From Daphnia pulex (Eukaryota > Arthropoda > Branchiopoda > Diplostraca > Daphniidae), in NCBI RefSeq assembly GCF_021134715.1, contig NC_060024.1, positions 5,208,001-5,272,000 on the forward strand: a stretch of 64,000 nt of DNA, read 5' to 3'. Of the stretch, positions 36,111 to 48,062 are shown piece by piece. How positions within the stretch are numbered: position 1 is the stretch's first letter; every line of letters begins with the position of its first letter. Both the position numbers and the translations under genes were made by a program. The notes beneath the pieces were generated by a model. The model worked only from the letters and a program-made list of their open reading frames with translations, did no database searches and was not told where the DNA came from.

Positions 36111-37317
36111 TAAATTACAAGAAAGAAAAGCATGGGTATTAGAAAACTACACTACTAGCTTCAACGCTGAACTAGCAGCAATCCAACAATCACTCAAATT
36201 TGTGTACCCACTCGACTGGCAAGATATTATAATCATAACTGACTCCAAGTCAGCAATTCAAGCCGTCACACACTTTAAATGGGAAGCCAGCTCACTAATT
36301 CCTGAAATCATTGAATTAATAAAAAACTTAAAATCAGCAGGAACGCAAGTCACCTTTCTCTGGATCCCAAGCCACTCAGGAATATATAGTAACGAAATTG
36401 CCGACGAACTAGCAAATAAGACCAGAACTGATCCAGATGGCTTGACGATGGCCTACACCTCCAACATTAAAGAAAACCTCTCAAAACTCAAAGACAGACA
36501 CAAACAAGAAACATTTATCAAAATAAAGGCACTATCAACGAACCTGGCGGTGACAAACCGAACAGATATGAAAATATTACCTTGGCTCACCCACAAGAAA
36601 AGATATATCCAAGTAGCCCTTCTAAGGCTTAGATGTGGTCACAACAAACTCAACTTCTTCACCAACAAATGGAACTCTGAAATCTCACCGTACTGTTCAA
36701 GTGGCTGCCAAGAAATTGAAAACAACAATCACATCCTCATCGAGTGTCCACACCACGCGAGCGCGAGAAACCCACTGATAGACTTCCTTGTATCACAGAA
36801 GCTCCCCCTGGACGTTCCAACAATAACAGGACTCAACTACTCCATCCCTAAACACACACAAAAACAAATAGCAAAACACCTTATCACATACCTCACAAAA
36901 ACTAAACTGATTAATCGACTGTAAACCAGTAATCCCCCCCCCTCTCCTCCTTTAAATAATTAAATCCATGCCCCCAAACAACCACAAAAGAAAAACGGTG
37001 TGTAAGGGTTTCCTCCGGAATCCCGTAATCTGCAACCAGTGGCGCATACGCGCCATGGCCAGAGACACCTAAGGTCTCAAATCAAATCAAACTCATACCT
37101 TCTCAGTCCTTCTTCTTCTTTGACAACTTTTTTGAGAAATCAAAATGACTCTAGAAGTTGCATATGAGTGCACCCAAAAAGAAATCGATGTCATTGGACT
37201 TGGGTGCTGAAAAGAATCATTTACTGAGCACTCGGAGGTTGAAAAACTCATTGACGAACTGAGGACGTCAGCCCAACATCAGACAAACCAAACGGATATT
37301 CGTTTAGTGGAGGGAAA

Positions 37318-37563
37318 CTGGAAAAGGTTTTCGTTCATTCTAGAATCTAGAATGATGACTCATCATGGAGAGGGCGAAATTCCCAGCGGCGAGATCGTCC
37401 AAATAAAAGGACAATTGACGGGCGGCCGATATGCAATAACTGCGAGGATTCCGGGCACGTAGCGCGCGGTTGTTCAAAGGAGAAAGGATGCTTTGATTGT
37501 GGGGATCCTGGGCATTACTCACGGGAATGTCCCAATCGTCGACAAGATCGTGACGCAAAGTAA
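37318..37563 (+). pseudogene. Gag nucleocapsid remnant with two CCHC knuckles
   Basis: The reading frame ends at TAA 37561-37563. It carries a basic stretch (RNSQRRDRPNKR) and two zinc knuckles, CNNCEDSGHVARGC and CFDCGDPGHYSRECP, separated by five residues, then a basic tail. This layout is the nucleocapsid of Ty3/gypsy-like elements. Upstream (37145-37317) the probable gag frame has a stop and breaks. Confidence 0.8.
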
Positions 37564-38152
37564 AAAGCGGGATGTTGTGAACGAGTTGTGAATTATGAAA
37601 CTCTAACTATTATCTTTAGTGAATGTTGGTGAAGTTGTTTTAGGTTGGCGAAATCCGGGCCTTGTGTAGCACCATCACCGAAAATCATGGCGAATCGTGG
37701 AACCCTTGTACAGAAGAAGGAAAAAAACTCCGATTGTGCTCATGTGTCTCGTCGAATTCCGGATTGTGTTCATCAGTCTCGTCGAAAGCCGCTAAGGCAA
37801 AAAAAAAAAACGTTGAGTGAAAAGCGGGTGTGTAATCGCCTGTTGCCAAATCGCCCGTTGCAGTTATCGGAAGATATCGGAGAAGCAACGAGTGAACGAA
37901 AAGACGCCTAGTGCAGTGGAGTGATCAGCAATCTTGAGCTGTGGTGCGGATGCAGCATTGCGACAAATACGCTTTCTTGCCGACTGGATTTAGTGATGAA
38001 CGAGTGAGCGAGCATGCCCTCCGCCCTCGACGATGATTGAAGTCCCCGATACGTCTGGATTTGAAATTGTGTGATTTGTTGTGTGACTGAACGTTTGAGT
38101 TTGTCACTGGTTTTATTGTGTGCATTTGGCTCGATTGATTTATGTTGTTTTG

Positions 38153-38330
38153 AGGTTGTGAAGAGGATTGCCTTCATTGTGTTGAAGAGGTGTACCTTTA
38201 CGAGAGAGGTTGTGAAGAGGAGTGCCTTCAATGTGTTGAAGAGGTGTACCTTCACGACAGAGTGAAAAGGAGTGCCTTCGTTGTAACGGAGAGGTGTGCT
38301 TTCACTGGGTGTGCGGAAGCTTCCGGGGAA
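38153..38330 (+). repeat. ~53-bp minisatellite in LTR element
   Basis: About three imperfect units of GTTGTGAAGAGGAGTGCC..TGTTGAAGAGGTGTACC. It is followed at 38385-38460 by a CTAAG/TAAG-rich simple repeat. Confidence 0.7.
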
Positions 38331-38569
38331 GACGTGTCTTCCTTGTGTGTGTGAGTTAAGTTAGAGTGCACTTAGTTGTAGTTTTTTGCTAAGTTAGAGT
38401 AGAGTAAAAGCTAAGAATAAGACTAAGGCTAAGAGTAGTATAAGGGCTAAGACTAGACGATTTGATTTTGGCTTGAATGTTGTGTGTGTATGCCTGTATG
38501 GTGCTTAATTAATACATTTGTTGTTTCGTGTTAATGATCGGGACGATCATTCTCCGTGGAGGGGAGAAA

Positions 38570-38953
38570 TGTCACGTTCCGTCTGTTCACTAATGCTATT
38601 GTTTGTAGGGCGAGCGCTAGATGGCCTCGCGTCGACCTGACTTCCCTTCTTTAACCCCTTTTTCCAAGCAGATCTTGGCTACCTGTTGCGTCGGACAGTC
38701 GCATTTACTCTCCTGTCTGTGTTCGTTCTGTTCCCCGTGTGATGCTCGCATGTAAGCTGTTTTAGAGTGCTTGTGTGCGTAAGTTAGCGTTAGACCCATT
38801 AGGGGCATCATTGGCATAGGTTAAGTGTAATTAGTGTAGGGCCAATGGTGAAAGTCACCCAGTCGAACTGTGCCGGTGTCGTTGGCCAGCGGTTAGGTGG
38901 CTTTTATTGATTGTGTTCAAACGACAAGTGTGCCGAACTGATTGCCCGTGACA
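38570..38953 (+). repeat. 3' LTR
   Basis: 384 bp beginning TGTCACGTTCC and ending ATTGCCCGTGACA, directly after a polypurine tract. It is followed by ATAT. Confidence 0.75.
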
Positions 38954-38959
38954 ATATAC

Positions 38960-41930
38960 TCGTCATGCTTTATGTAATCTTCGTCCTTTTTGCGGTATTG
39001 AGGAACATACTTTCTAGTTTCTTCGAAGTAGGAATCTTGTATTTTTTTCTAAGGTTTTCCATACAAATATTGAAAAAATGATGTGTTTAGCAATGGCTCG
39101 GTGCGGTAATAAACTAATTGTTTATTATTACTATTATAAACATACCAATTTGGCCCAGGCTTTCTCCAATTGTTTTCTGATGACGAGGTGGTCGGCTTCC
39201 CCCGTTTGTCCTACTTCCATTACCCCACCATCAGCAACATCGGGTTCATTGGAACCCTAGAATATTTTGTAATAGATCAACACCGGTAACGAGATCATCC
39301 TAGATAAGAACTTTTACTTCTAGATCACGGAGCTTAATCTTGGCTTTCACGGTCATTGGAACTGCTGTACCTAATAGATCAAAGAGTTTATACTACCTTA
39401 GATAATAATCCAACACTTGTGTAAGTAGCATAGGCAATCTTAGTGCAAAATCACACCATATCACTGGAAGGTTTCCAAATGATACCCAGCACCATCTCAA
39501 GCTCGTGCTGTGCTGCGCCGCGTTCCTTCCGTTCTCTCCCAAACCATACCCGTACCCACAACCCTACCCCAACCTAAACCTCTCCCCTTGTTAGCTTAAT
39601 TGGTGAATTAAGGGTCAGCCATTTGCTAAACTTTCCTTCTGTGGTGACTGAGGAAGTTGACGAAGTCGGAGATGATGGACACATAATAAAGGGAGTTTAC
39701 CTTGCTGAGCCGACCGCAGAGGATGGCCTCTTTAGTGTGGTTGTGGACGTTGACGATTAACCTTGAGAAAAAACATGGGGAGTTGGTACTGGAGAACCGT
39801 CAATATTCAAATATTGTGCTATAGAGTTGGATTGATTTAATAGGTTTCGTAGGAACATCACTGGTTTTGTCGTAGAAGTTGGACGTACCAGGTGATTCAA
39901 GTATGTTGTTGAGAACATCAGACGCTGCTCTTCAAACCTTAATCCTTGGTTAAATTCTTGCTATAATTTTTTCGAAGGGGCAGTTCACGTTTGATGTGAC
40001 TGACTTTTTGGCAATTTTTTACCCCCTTTAATTTAAATTGAAATTGTAAGTATAAAACTTTAAGGTTGTGCTGCCGCAGGTGCATGTGGATCATCATCTT
40101 CAGAATCCAAACTTGAATCGAAGAATACTCTCTGAAGATGGTAAATTTCTTGTTCTATTTCTTGTTTCTTTTTCTTTCAATCGTCTTTAAACCATTTTTT
40201 AGTATCGCTATGGGTTCTTTCTTCTTCTTAATCACAACTCGTGAGATTCTGCGAGACAAATAGCATCGGGAAAAAGTATGATTCAGTTTTTTATCATTCC
40301 GGAACCTTGAAATCTTCACTAGTTTGAGAAATAGGCAGTGTTGGTTGGTAAAATATTCTTCCTTAGTGGATTCCAAAAGGTTTATGAGATAAGATCATTT
40401 AATTCATCCCTCAACTGAGCAATTTTTCTTTCGACGCGGTTGAAAGCACTTCTTATATTGGCATTTGTAGCCACAAAAAGACAAGTAAGGTCATAATTAA
40501 CTTAATTATGGATTTCAATCTCTAACTTTTTAATATCGGGGGTTTTCGTCGGATCCTCCGTGTAAGTAAAAATCACAATTGGTTTCACTAGCTGATCGAG
40601 AACACAGCTGATATTCGGCAAATTCTTCGAGATTCAAACGTTTTTCGAAGTCAATTGCGTGACTTAATGCTGTGGTTGATGAGTGATTTCCTTACCGAAC
40701 TGCAATGTATGTTGGGCCGGAATTACTGACGCATTCTTTATTTCCGAATTCTAATAGCAATTTAAAATATATTTAAACTCCTGAAAAGTTTTAATTCATA
40801 AATATTTAGTTAACTGTTCTGAGGAATTTGGATTCCAGTGTAAATTGAGGGAATTATTGTATATCTCGGCAACAACCCAATAATAAGGCAGACGACGGTG
40901 TTTCATATGCATGAGTAGAGGGCTCTATTTATTTGTCGCAGTAAAACACATTGAGACGAGACATTTGTCATCTTGACTTACGTAGCAGACTTCTTGGGGC
41001 CAATAAATGAGGTCAATTTTTCTAGATATTTAATGGTGGTTGTACAAAATGGCCCATCATAATGTTTAGCATGACGGTAGTTTTTGGGCTCATATGATTT
41101 CCACGGGGATGGTTACAACATGGTGCCAGCCTTTAAAAGATGCAACTCTTTTTGGCAAAAGTGTATGATAAACCCCGCTCCTAATTATCTTGAATCCACC
41201 TTTATTTAATTTCTCAGTAAGTTCGTCCATTGAGTTTTGATAGTTTGATACACGTCGCTCTGTCTTTTTAAATGAAAAGCGGAACCGTGCACGCTCAATG
41301 CAATAATAGTTTTCAAAAGGCAGATTTTAACTCACAATTCATCTCGAAGATTTTTTCTATTGCTACTTCTTGAAGTTTTTTCTTTTCGTTTCTTTCTTTT
41401 TGAGATCTTTGTGTGTCAGTCCTCTTCTTATCTTAAGTGTCTTCTCTTATTATTTTTTTTTAAATTTTTGACTAAGTTCTTTCTCTTGAACATCAGACAA
41501 CAGTCTTTTTTTGTTTTCAAATTTCAGCATGCAAACTTCTGAGTTCATACAATCACAATCTTTTTGCAATTGTAGCTGAATATGGGGACATATCCATTAG
41601 AATTTTGAACTGGTGAATCAATAGGCTTGGTCCTGATGCCTTCGCAAACAGTTTCAACATCATCGTTGGGTTCAATGTCCATTGCTTTAGCTCAAATTTG
41701 CACAAATACACCTTCAGCTTTCATTGAAACCGCTCGATATTCTTTAAAGAAAATGGCAATTTTCCCAGGAAAAATCTACATCGTTTTTATTTCGTTCCAT
41801 TACTTTATGACTTGTTCTTGGCAAGACTTTCTACTATTTGTTCTCTCAAAAGCTCTTAAATAGCCTTTGAAAACAGACTGAAATAGTTCGTTTTCGTTCA
41901 TTATGCATAGTTGTTAAATTAGTCGAGCCA
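38960..41930 (-). pseudogene. Decayed transposon-like coding region
   Basis: No intact gene is present. On the minus strand, 41230-40860 reads in pieces as SMDELTEKLNKGGFKI, GVYHTLLPKRVASFKGW, SQDDKCLVSM, LLMHMKHRRLP and WVVAEIY. This order I recall from a repetitive, transposon-like protein found in many invertebrate genomes, whose name I cannot give. Stops and frame changes interrupt it every 30-60 codons. Another minus-strand frame at 40376-40155 is Lys/Arg-rich and may belong to the same protein. The plus strand near 39500-39760 has acidic pieces (VTEEVDEVGDDGHIIKG) with no assignment. Confidence 0.4.
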
Positions 41931-42777
41931 ACATGATGCCGACGATGATTGGCGGAGATATAGGACCGGTCGAAATAGGCCCCGACGAAATAGGCCCGGC
42001 AAATAGGACCGGACGAAATAGGACCCTACGAAATAGGCCCACTTTTAAAATATTTTTAAAGCGGTCCTATTTCTCCGTCAAAGTGGGCCTATTTCTCCCA
42101 ATTATTTCTAAGTTCCATAAAGTACTCTGAAATATTTAAAAAATTAATTCGACCTACTCTACATGAGCGAGAAGGCGGAATTATCTGCGAGAGATCCGCC
42201 ACCGTATATATCCATTGCCGTAGCTCAAACCACGATGATTGATTTCACACATTGCCGTTTCGTTTTTCACATGTTAGGCAGCTGATTCCCGTCTTTATTT
42301 TTTGATGAACGTATTCCCCTTTATCTTAACTGTAAAATTCATTTTTTACAAACGTCGTTTTCACTTATTAACTATCGCTAATTTAAAAAAATGAACAAAT
42401 TTCCGTGTTTTCTTCGCCATTTATTTGTTCCGTAGCTCGATCCCCCCTTCAGCGGCTCAGCCTTGAACGCGTCTCCCCCCTCTACCTATGCCAGTACTCA
42501 GGTGAAGTAGGAAATGAACATGTTTGATGAAATAAATCTTACGGATTGATTTCAAACATATCCATAACAATTTAATGTTTTTTTTTTTTAAGCAACAAAC
42601 GCATATCACTTTTAAGTTTCTTGTTTTATGGGGCTGACGCGAGGTGCTGCTCAAGCCAGCCAGAAGGGTGGTCGAGCGGGGGAGGCTGCACGCACTCATG
42701 GGAGAGGGGTGAGTGAAGGGGGGTTTACCTGGGCCATACCATACATGCCCATGTTTTCCCTTCACCATATATGTTAA

Positions 42778-42847
42778 AGGATGGACTAGTGGTTAGCAAC
42801 TCGGGCTATGATTCTCAAGCGCCGGTGTTCGAATCTCGGCCATGTCG
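42778..42847 (+). other. tRNA-like module in left arm
   Basis: GGACTAGTGGTTAGCAA (A-box type) and GGTGTTCGAATCTC (B-box type) at tRNA spacing. The acceptor ends do not pair. Confidence 0.55.
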
Positions 42848-43477
42848 ATAAATATTTTTATTTACAAAATATTTTAGAAAATTAATAGCTCAACAGCATA
42901 AAGCGGTGTGGAACTATCCTGGCGAAATTGATGGTTTTTTCTTTTTTTAATTGATTTAATATACAGCACGAAAAGGAAATTTCTATTATAGTTGAATACC
43001 AAATGTGGTTTTGAAGATTTCCATCTATCGGTGATAGTAGCGTCACTAGCGTGGTTCAATAGCGTCATGAAGATGGCGTCATCTGCTCATCGTCAACTTC
43101 AGCGTTTAATTTACAAATAAGAAATAGAAATCTTATAAAAAAATTAAAATAGCTTCAAGATGTGTACATTTTATTTTTAATCATTTTAAAATTTGAATTG
43201 CAATTTTCGTTACATTTGATCTGTAAGAATTCGATTCTGAATCATTCTCATTTCAAATCGATTCACACACATAGCAGACGCTAACACATCAAGCGTCATC
43301 AATAGCGTGGTCTATGGTGCAATGCTATCACTGGAGTAAGGCGTTTATCTTCTATTCGGGTATGTTAGAGAACTCTTATCATGTTATTTTCAATCTTTAG
43401 TTTCTAATATTGTAATTATCAACTTGTGTGGATAGGTAGCGTCATGATTGGCCTACCCTGATGGCGTCATGATCGCT

Positions 43478-44081
43478 GCTGATTGCCTTTCAAATAGGTT
43501 TTCAGCATTCTGCTTACACCTTTGGCATAGAGTCACATATTTCACAATCCAACATCAATTGGTACCAACAGCAGCCCTTCTCTCCATCATCCAGAAGGGT
43601 CTGAGATCAGTGTTGGAGATGTGTGTGACAATTTTAATATGATGAAATTTATCTACCACCAAATTTTTACTCTTATGTTTTTGTTTTTCAGGATGGTTCG
43701 GAACAACCCATGGAAAGCTTATCACTCATTGATGCTGTGATGCCTGATGTTGTTGCAAGTCGTCAACAGCAAACCCAGAACAAACAGAAACCACAAGTGG
43801 TAAAGACAGAACCACCAAATTCCAATGGAGATGAACCCATGCATTCCAATCGTAAGATAGTCACTACTTTTTTTTGATCCCCTGAACTGCTTACTTATTT
43901 TCCCTTCAACTATTTAATGAAGGCTGGGAAGAGGAAACAGGAGTAGAGATACCTGCCAGCAAATCTACTGTACTTCGTGGCCATGAATCTGAAGTTTTCA
44001 TCTGTCTGCGCCTGAACCCAACAACATTCAGAAGGGTGGAACTGAAGTTCCGAGCAACAAAGATGTCACCTCACTTGACTG
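43478..44081 (+). pseudogene. TBL1/ebi fragment, left-arm copy
   Basis: Three exon-like blocks match transducin beta-like 1, the WD40 co-repressor subunit of the NCoR/SMRT complex. Block 1 (about 43478-43630) holds the LisH-region motifs HSAYTFGIESHISQSNIN and, in another frame, LVPTAALLSIIQKGL. Block 2 (43692-43851) reads MESLSLIDAVMPDVV. Block 3 (43923-44081) reads STVLRGHESEVFIC and, in another frame, VPSNKDVTSLDW. The WD40 propeller beyond the first blade is absent and part of block 3 is deleted. The frame changes make it non-functional. Confidence 0.82.
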
Positions 44082-44297
44082 GTATGTAAGTTGTGCTATG
44101 TAATGCTATGTGTAATGTAATGTGTATGTAAGCAAGTGCTTTTGACGGAAGTGTAAGTTTGGTTTTACTATTTCATTCGATTTGTTTTAATTTTGTTTCA
44201 TTTCAAGGTATTTGCTGGGATAACTGAACAGAAGTTTTAAAGAAAGACAGAAACAATTGACAAGACCCATCTCTTCTAGATTAGTTGTTAGTTGCAG

Positions 44298-44458
44298 ATC
44301 CCGATCTTATCGATTTTATGAAAGGTCTGTTAATATTTTTACTGGAACGTGTAATTTCTTTACTTAATTTTTACACTTTTTTCTCAGGATTTCTAGTTGA
44401 AGCAAAGGAGAAAGTGTTGGCAATGCAGAATGCATTCATGGAACAATTAATCATTTAA
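44298..44458 (+). pseudogene. Last two exons of an unrecognised gene
   Basis: Blocks 44298-44324 and 44388-44458 have good splice sites (CAG before, AAAG/GT between). They join in phase as DPDLIDFMKGFLVEAKEKV followed by LAMQNAFMEQLII and TAA. It is a short amphipathic helical C terminus. The upstream part is cut off by the left arm. I cannot identify the family. It converges on the CCDC22 fragment, 340 bp away. Confidence 0.45.
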
Positions 44459-44799
44459 TTCAACAATTCCAACGTAATACGAAGGAAATCTGATTTATGG
44501 CTTATTTAATAGCTTAGCTTATCGTCGTTAGTAACTTGCATCGTAACGAATTAAATTTTTGGTAGCTTCTTGATTGTTTAAACGAAGTACAAGGTTACAA
44601 TCAATGCATTATAGTAGCGTTGTATAATGTACAATCCACTTAATGGCCACTTAATGAGATGGAATATTGGAATGTTAAACTTTATTGAAGTGAGAAAAAT
44701 TTAATTTGAACAAAGTGAGACTGACTGGAAACAAACTAAGATGAATAATTAAATTTTAGTACCGACTCGTTCTTCTAAAATCTGATTTTCCGTCCGTAT

Positions 44800-46576
44800 C
44801 TATTCGAGGTCACTTTGCAGTCGCCTAATTTTGGTAGCAATATTCTTACGTAATTCGGTCTCCGCCTGATTACGAAACAAACAGCATCATTATTTGACAT
44901 TATTTGACAATAATGCAAACAAACAAACAAAAATTAGCGAAACATACTTGATCTTCTAAATCCTTTATCTCTCGTGACAAGTTGCCAGATTCTTTCACTA
45001 ATTTTTGGATGTCAGAGCAATCAGTTTGCAATGAAATCAAATACTTGTAAATACGCCGGGCAGTCTCATCCGATTTGGCCATCTAATAAAAAAAGAAAAA
45101 GGTAACAACATTTTTTTATTAATAATATCAGCATTTTGACGGGGGTTGGCAACTCCCCAGAATCCTCGTACACCCTAGCCAGAATCTTGTCAGAATCTCA
45201 AGAATCCCTCCAGAATCCCCGGAATCTCATAGAATCTTCAGAATCTCGTAGAATCTTTAGAATCTCACAGAATCCCGTAGAATCCCATAGAATCTCGTAG
45301 AATCTCCAGAATCTCACTAAATTTACCCCCTTTTTTAACTTTAAACTACCCCAAAACCGTCTAAAATTCAAGATATTTTGTGAATTTGGTCTTTGAAAAG
45401 CTCCAATTGTAAAAAATGCACTAGAAATACTGCAAAATGTAAAAATATGGGTTGCGCTAAATCTTTTTAAATTTTCCCTCCTTTTTCCCACCGAATGGTG
45501 GCGTACACATTTTTTCATCTGCTCATGAATGTAAAATGGGGTGGGAAAAATTTATGGTTAAAAACACTTTATTGATAATATGCCAATAATTCCCAGCAAT
45601 TAAAGTTAATTTTCCCCGTATATTTTATTTTAAAATTAATAATCTGGACTTTTAATTCAAACCTATCAAATTTCTAACTATCAGATTACTTCATTCTACT
45701 TGAAACTACAAAACCTATTGTAGCACCTATTCCTATCAGTAAATCATCTTAAAGATAATACGATCTACATGTCTATAAGCTGTATAGAGCATGCCAAAAC
45801 GGAGCTACGCCCACTACGTAACATAGTGCATACTTCTGTACAGAAACTGGGCCAAGGACTAGTGGCGCCCCTAGCGGAATTTCGGGGAAAACTTGTTTCA
45901 GAATCTCGAGGAAATCTCGTAGAATCTCTCAGAATCTCTCAGAATCTCTAGAATCTCTCGGAATCTCTGAGATTCTGAATCCTCGTACACCCAAATTTTG
46001 AGTTGCCAACCCCCGCATTTTGATAATAAGTAATAGATACCCGAAAAATAATTTCATCCGTAACGGTAAACGTACGCTCAACTTTTCCCTGTATTGAATT
46101 GATTTCACGCTGCACACTTTTTACATCTTCAAGCACCCGATGCATTTCTTCATTTTGTTTCTTGACGTTGGCTACGATACTCAGTATTCTTTGAGTATAA
46201 AATGTTCTAAAAAGAAAGAGATACAACTATCTCGTTACTCAAGTAAATAACAAAAGTTTATTACCTTGTTAGTACTGAAGGTGGCATAGATTCGATATGC
46301 GTTTGAAGTTTTTGTATAGTATCTTCTTTAGTACGAATTTCTTCTACAATGCTTCTTAAGGACGTCACTGTATGTTCAAGTGCAGCTTTAAGCTTCTCGC
46401 CTGCACTCTGTTCAGATAAAAAGAAGAAAATCAGAAACAAAAAATATTAATGTAGAGATACTTAATTACATTTTCGTGACGAAGAATTTTAGAACACATT
46501 ATCTTATTTTTATTGATGTTTAAAATGTATTGGCACTAGTTACCTGAATAGCATTCAGGTTCCCAATCTTTTGCCT
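44800..46576 (-). CDS. CCDC22: CCDC22 homologue, 3' part only
   Basis: Five exons on the minus strand join in phase without any break: about 46576-46544, 46407-46265, 46206-46041, 45082-44948 and 44865-44800 (stop at 44802-44800). The coiled-coil sequence (FYTQRILSIVANVKKQ, VQREINSIQGKVERTF, VTDEIIFR, ARRIYKYLISLQTDCSDI, REIKDLEDQ) matches the C-terminal half of CCDC22. That protein pairs with CCDC93 and COMMD proteins in the CCC complex for endosomal recycling. The 5' half is removed exactly where the right arm of the inverted repeat begins. The intron between exons 3 and 4 contains a hAT-type MITE. Its open frame contrasts with the broken TBL1 pieces, so it is a recent capture or still selected. 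I cannot see whether a full copy exists elsewhere. Confidence 0.85.
45140..46015. mobile_element. hAT-type MITE in CCDC22 intron
   Basis: Termini CGGGGGTTGGCAACTC are inverted, with a perfect 8-bp target duplication CATTTTGA (45132-45139 and 46016-46023), as in hAT elements. Near both ends are many degenerate AGAATCTC(GT) repeats of about 10-11 bp. It is 876 bp and non-coding, and does not disturb the flanking splice sites. Confidence 0.88.
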
Positions 46577-46744
46577 TGTCAATTGTTTCTGTCTTTCTTT
46601 AAAACTTCTGTTCAGTTATCCCAGCAAATACCTTGAAATGAAATAAAATTAAAACAAATCGAATGAAATAGTAAAACCAAACTTACACTTCCGTCAAAAG
46701 CACTTGCTTACATACACATTACATTACACATAGCATTACATAGC

Positions 46745-47400
46745 ACAACTTACATACCAGTCAAGTGAGGTGACATCTTTGTTGCTCGGAACTTCAGTTC
46801 CACCCTTCTGAATGTTGTTGGGTTCAGGCGCAGACAGATGAAAACTTCAGATTCATGGCCACGAAGTACAGTAGATTTGCTGGCAGGTATCTCTACTCCT
46901 GTTTCCTCTTCCCAGCCTTCATTAAATAGTTGAAGGGAAAATAAGTAAGCAGTTCAGGGGATCAAAAAAAAGTAGTGACTATCTTACGATTGGAATGCAT
47001 GGGTTCATCTCCATTGGAATTTGGTGGTTCTGTCTTTACCACTTGTGGTTTCTGTTTGTTCTGGGTTTGCTGTTGACGACTTGCAACAACATCAGGCATC
47101 ACAGCATCAATGAGTGATAAGCTTTCCATGGGTTGTTCCGAACCATCCTGAAAAACAAAAACATAAGAGTAAAAATTTGGTGGTAGATAAATTTCATCAT
47201 ATTAAAATTGTCACACACATCTCCAACACTGATCTCAGACCCTTCTGGATGATGGAGAGAAGGGCTGCTGTTGGTACCAATTGATGTTGGATTGTGAAAT
47301 ATGTGACTCTATGCCAAAGGTGTAAGCAGAATGCTGAAAACCTATTTGAAAGGCAATCAGCAGCGATCATGACGCCATCAGGGTAGGCCAATCATGACGC
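46745..47400 (-). pseudogene. TBL1/ebi fragment, right-arm copy
   Basis: Inverted copy of the TBL1 relic at 43478-44081, with the same frame breaks and internal deletion. The gene piece was therefore already broken before the arms were duplicated, or the arms are kept alike by conversion. Confidence 0.82.
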
Positions 47401-47993
47401 TACCTATCCACACAAGTTGATAATTACAATATTAGAAACTAAAGATTGAAAATAACATGATAAGAGTTCTCTAACATACCCGAATAGAAGATAAACGCCT
47501 TACTCCAGTGATAGCATTGCACCATAGACCACGCTATTGATGACGCTTGATGTGTTAGCGTCTGCTATGTGTGTGAATCGATTTGAAATGAGAATGATTC
47601 AGAATCGAATTCTTACAGATCAAATGTAACGAAAATTGCAATTCAAATTTTAAAATGATTAAAAATAAAATGTACACATCTTGAAGCTATTTTAATTTTT
47701 TTATAAGATTTCTATTTCTTATTTGTAAATTAAACGCTGAAGTTGACGATGAGCAGATGACGCCATCTTCATGACGCTATTGAACCACGCTAGTGACGCT
47801 ACTATCACCGATAGATGGAAATCTTCAAAACCACATTTGGTATTCAACTATAATAGAAATTTCCTTTTCGTGCTGTATATTAAATCAATTAAAAAAAGAA
47901 AAAACCATCAATTTCGCCAGGATAGTTCCACACCGCTTTATGCTGTTGAGCTATTAATTTTCTAAAATATTTTGTAAATAAAAATCTTTATCG

Positions 47994-48062
47994 ACATGGC
48001 CGAGATTCGAACACCGGCGCTTGAGAATCATAGCCCGAGTTGCTAACCACTAGTCCATCCTT
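47994..48062 (-). other. tRNA-like module in right arm
   Basis: Inverted copy of the module at 42778-42847, with the same A-box and B-box sequences. Confidence 0.55.

Larger units (their letters stand above)
35328..36924 (+). pseudogene. LINE ORF2 RNase H domain, split by an inserted element
   Basis: The first part reads SVFTDGSCH (first catalytic Asp) up to 35467. It is then cut by the TIR element 35470-36110 and resumes at about 36113 with FNAELAAIQQSL (Glu), ITDSKSAIQAV (Asp) and WIPSHSGIYSNEIADELA (His..Asp), then a C-terminal Cys/His segment (CRCGH-like, ECPHHASARNP) to TAA at 36922-36924. All RNase H catalytic residues survive on the two sides of the insertion. Confidence 0.85.
31101..37091 (+). 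mobile_element. Nearly full-length LINE of the I type (APE-RT-RNase H)
   Basis: A 5991-bp non-LTR retrotransposon bounded by a perfect 15-bp target-site duplication CTCATACCTTCTCAG (31086-31100 and 37092-37106). Its 3' end is an ATCAAATCAAA tail. It encodes ORF1 with three zinc knuckles and ORF2 with apurinic endonuclease, reverse transcriptase and C-terminal RNase H, the order of the I clade. It is inactive: at least one stop and three frameshifts, plus a 641-bp TIR element inside RNase H. The intact target duplication shows the copy inserted as a whole, including the 5' end. Confidence 0.92.
37107..38953 (+). mobile_element. 5'-truncated LTR retroelement with gag remnant and 3' LTR
   Basis: The sequence beyond the LINE contains the end of a gag gene, a non-coding internal stretch, a polypurine tract GGAGGGGAGAAA (38558-38569) and an LTR (38570-38953). 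No pol and no 5' LTR are visible. The LTR ends (TGTCACG..GCCCGTGACA) resemble those of the tandem element at 7357-12261, and both are followed by ATAT, so the two families are related. The LINE may have inserted in the 5' part of this element. Confidence 0.75.
41947..44270 (+). repeat. Left arm of giant inverted repeat
   Basis: Terminal CGAAATAGGCC repeats (41953-42110), a non-coding middle with a tRNA-like module, and TBL1 exons in forward orientation. Similarity with the right arm stops at TTGACAAG (about 44270). Confidence 0.85.

Noticed and set aside
42160..42480. Separate gene in the giant inverted-repeat arm from open frames near 42457-42768
   Set aside because: Low-complexity frames duplicated in both arms with no recognisable domain.
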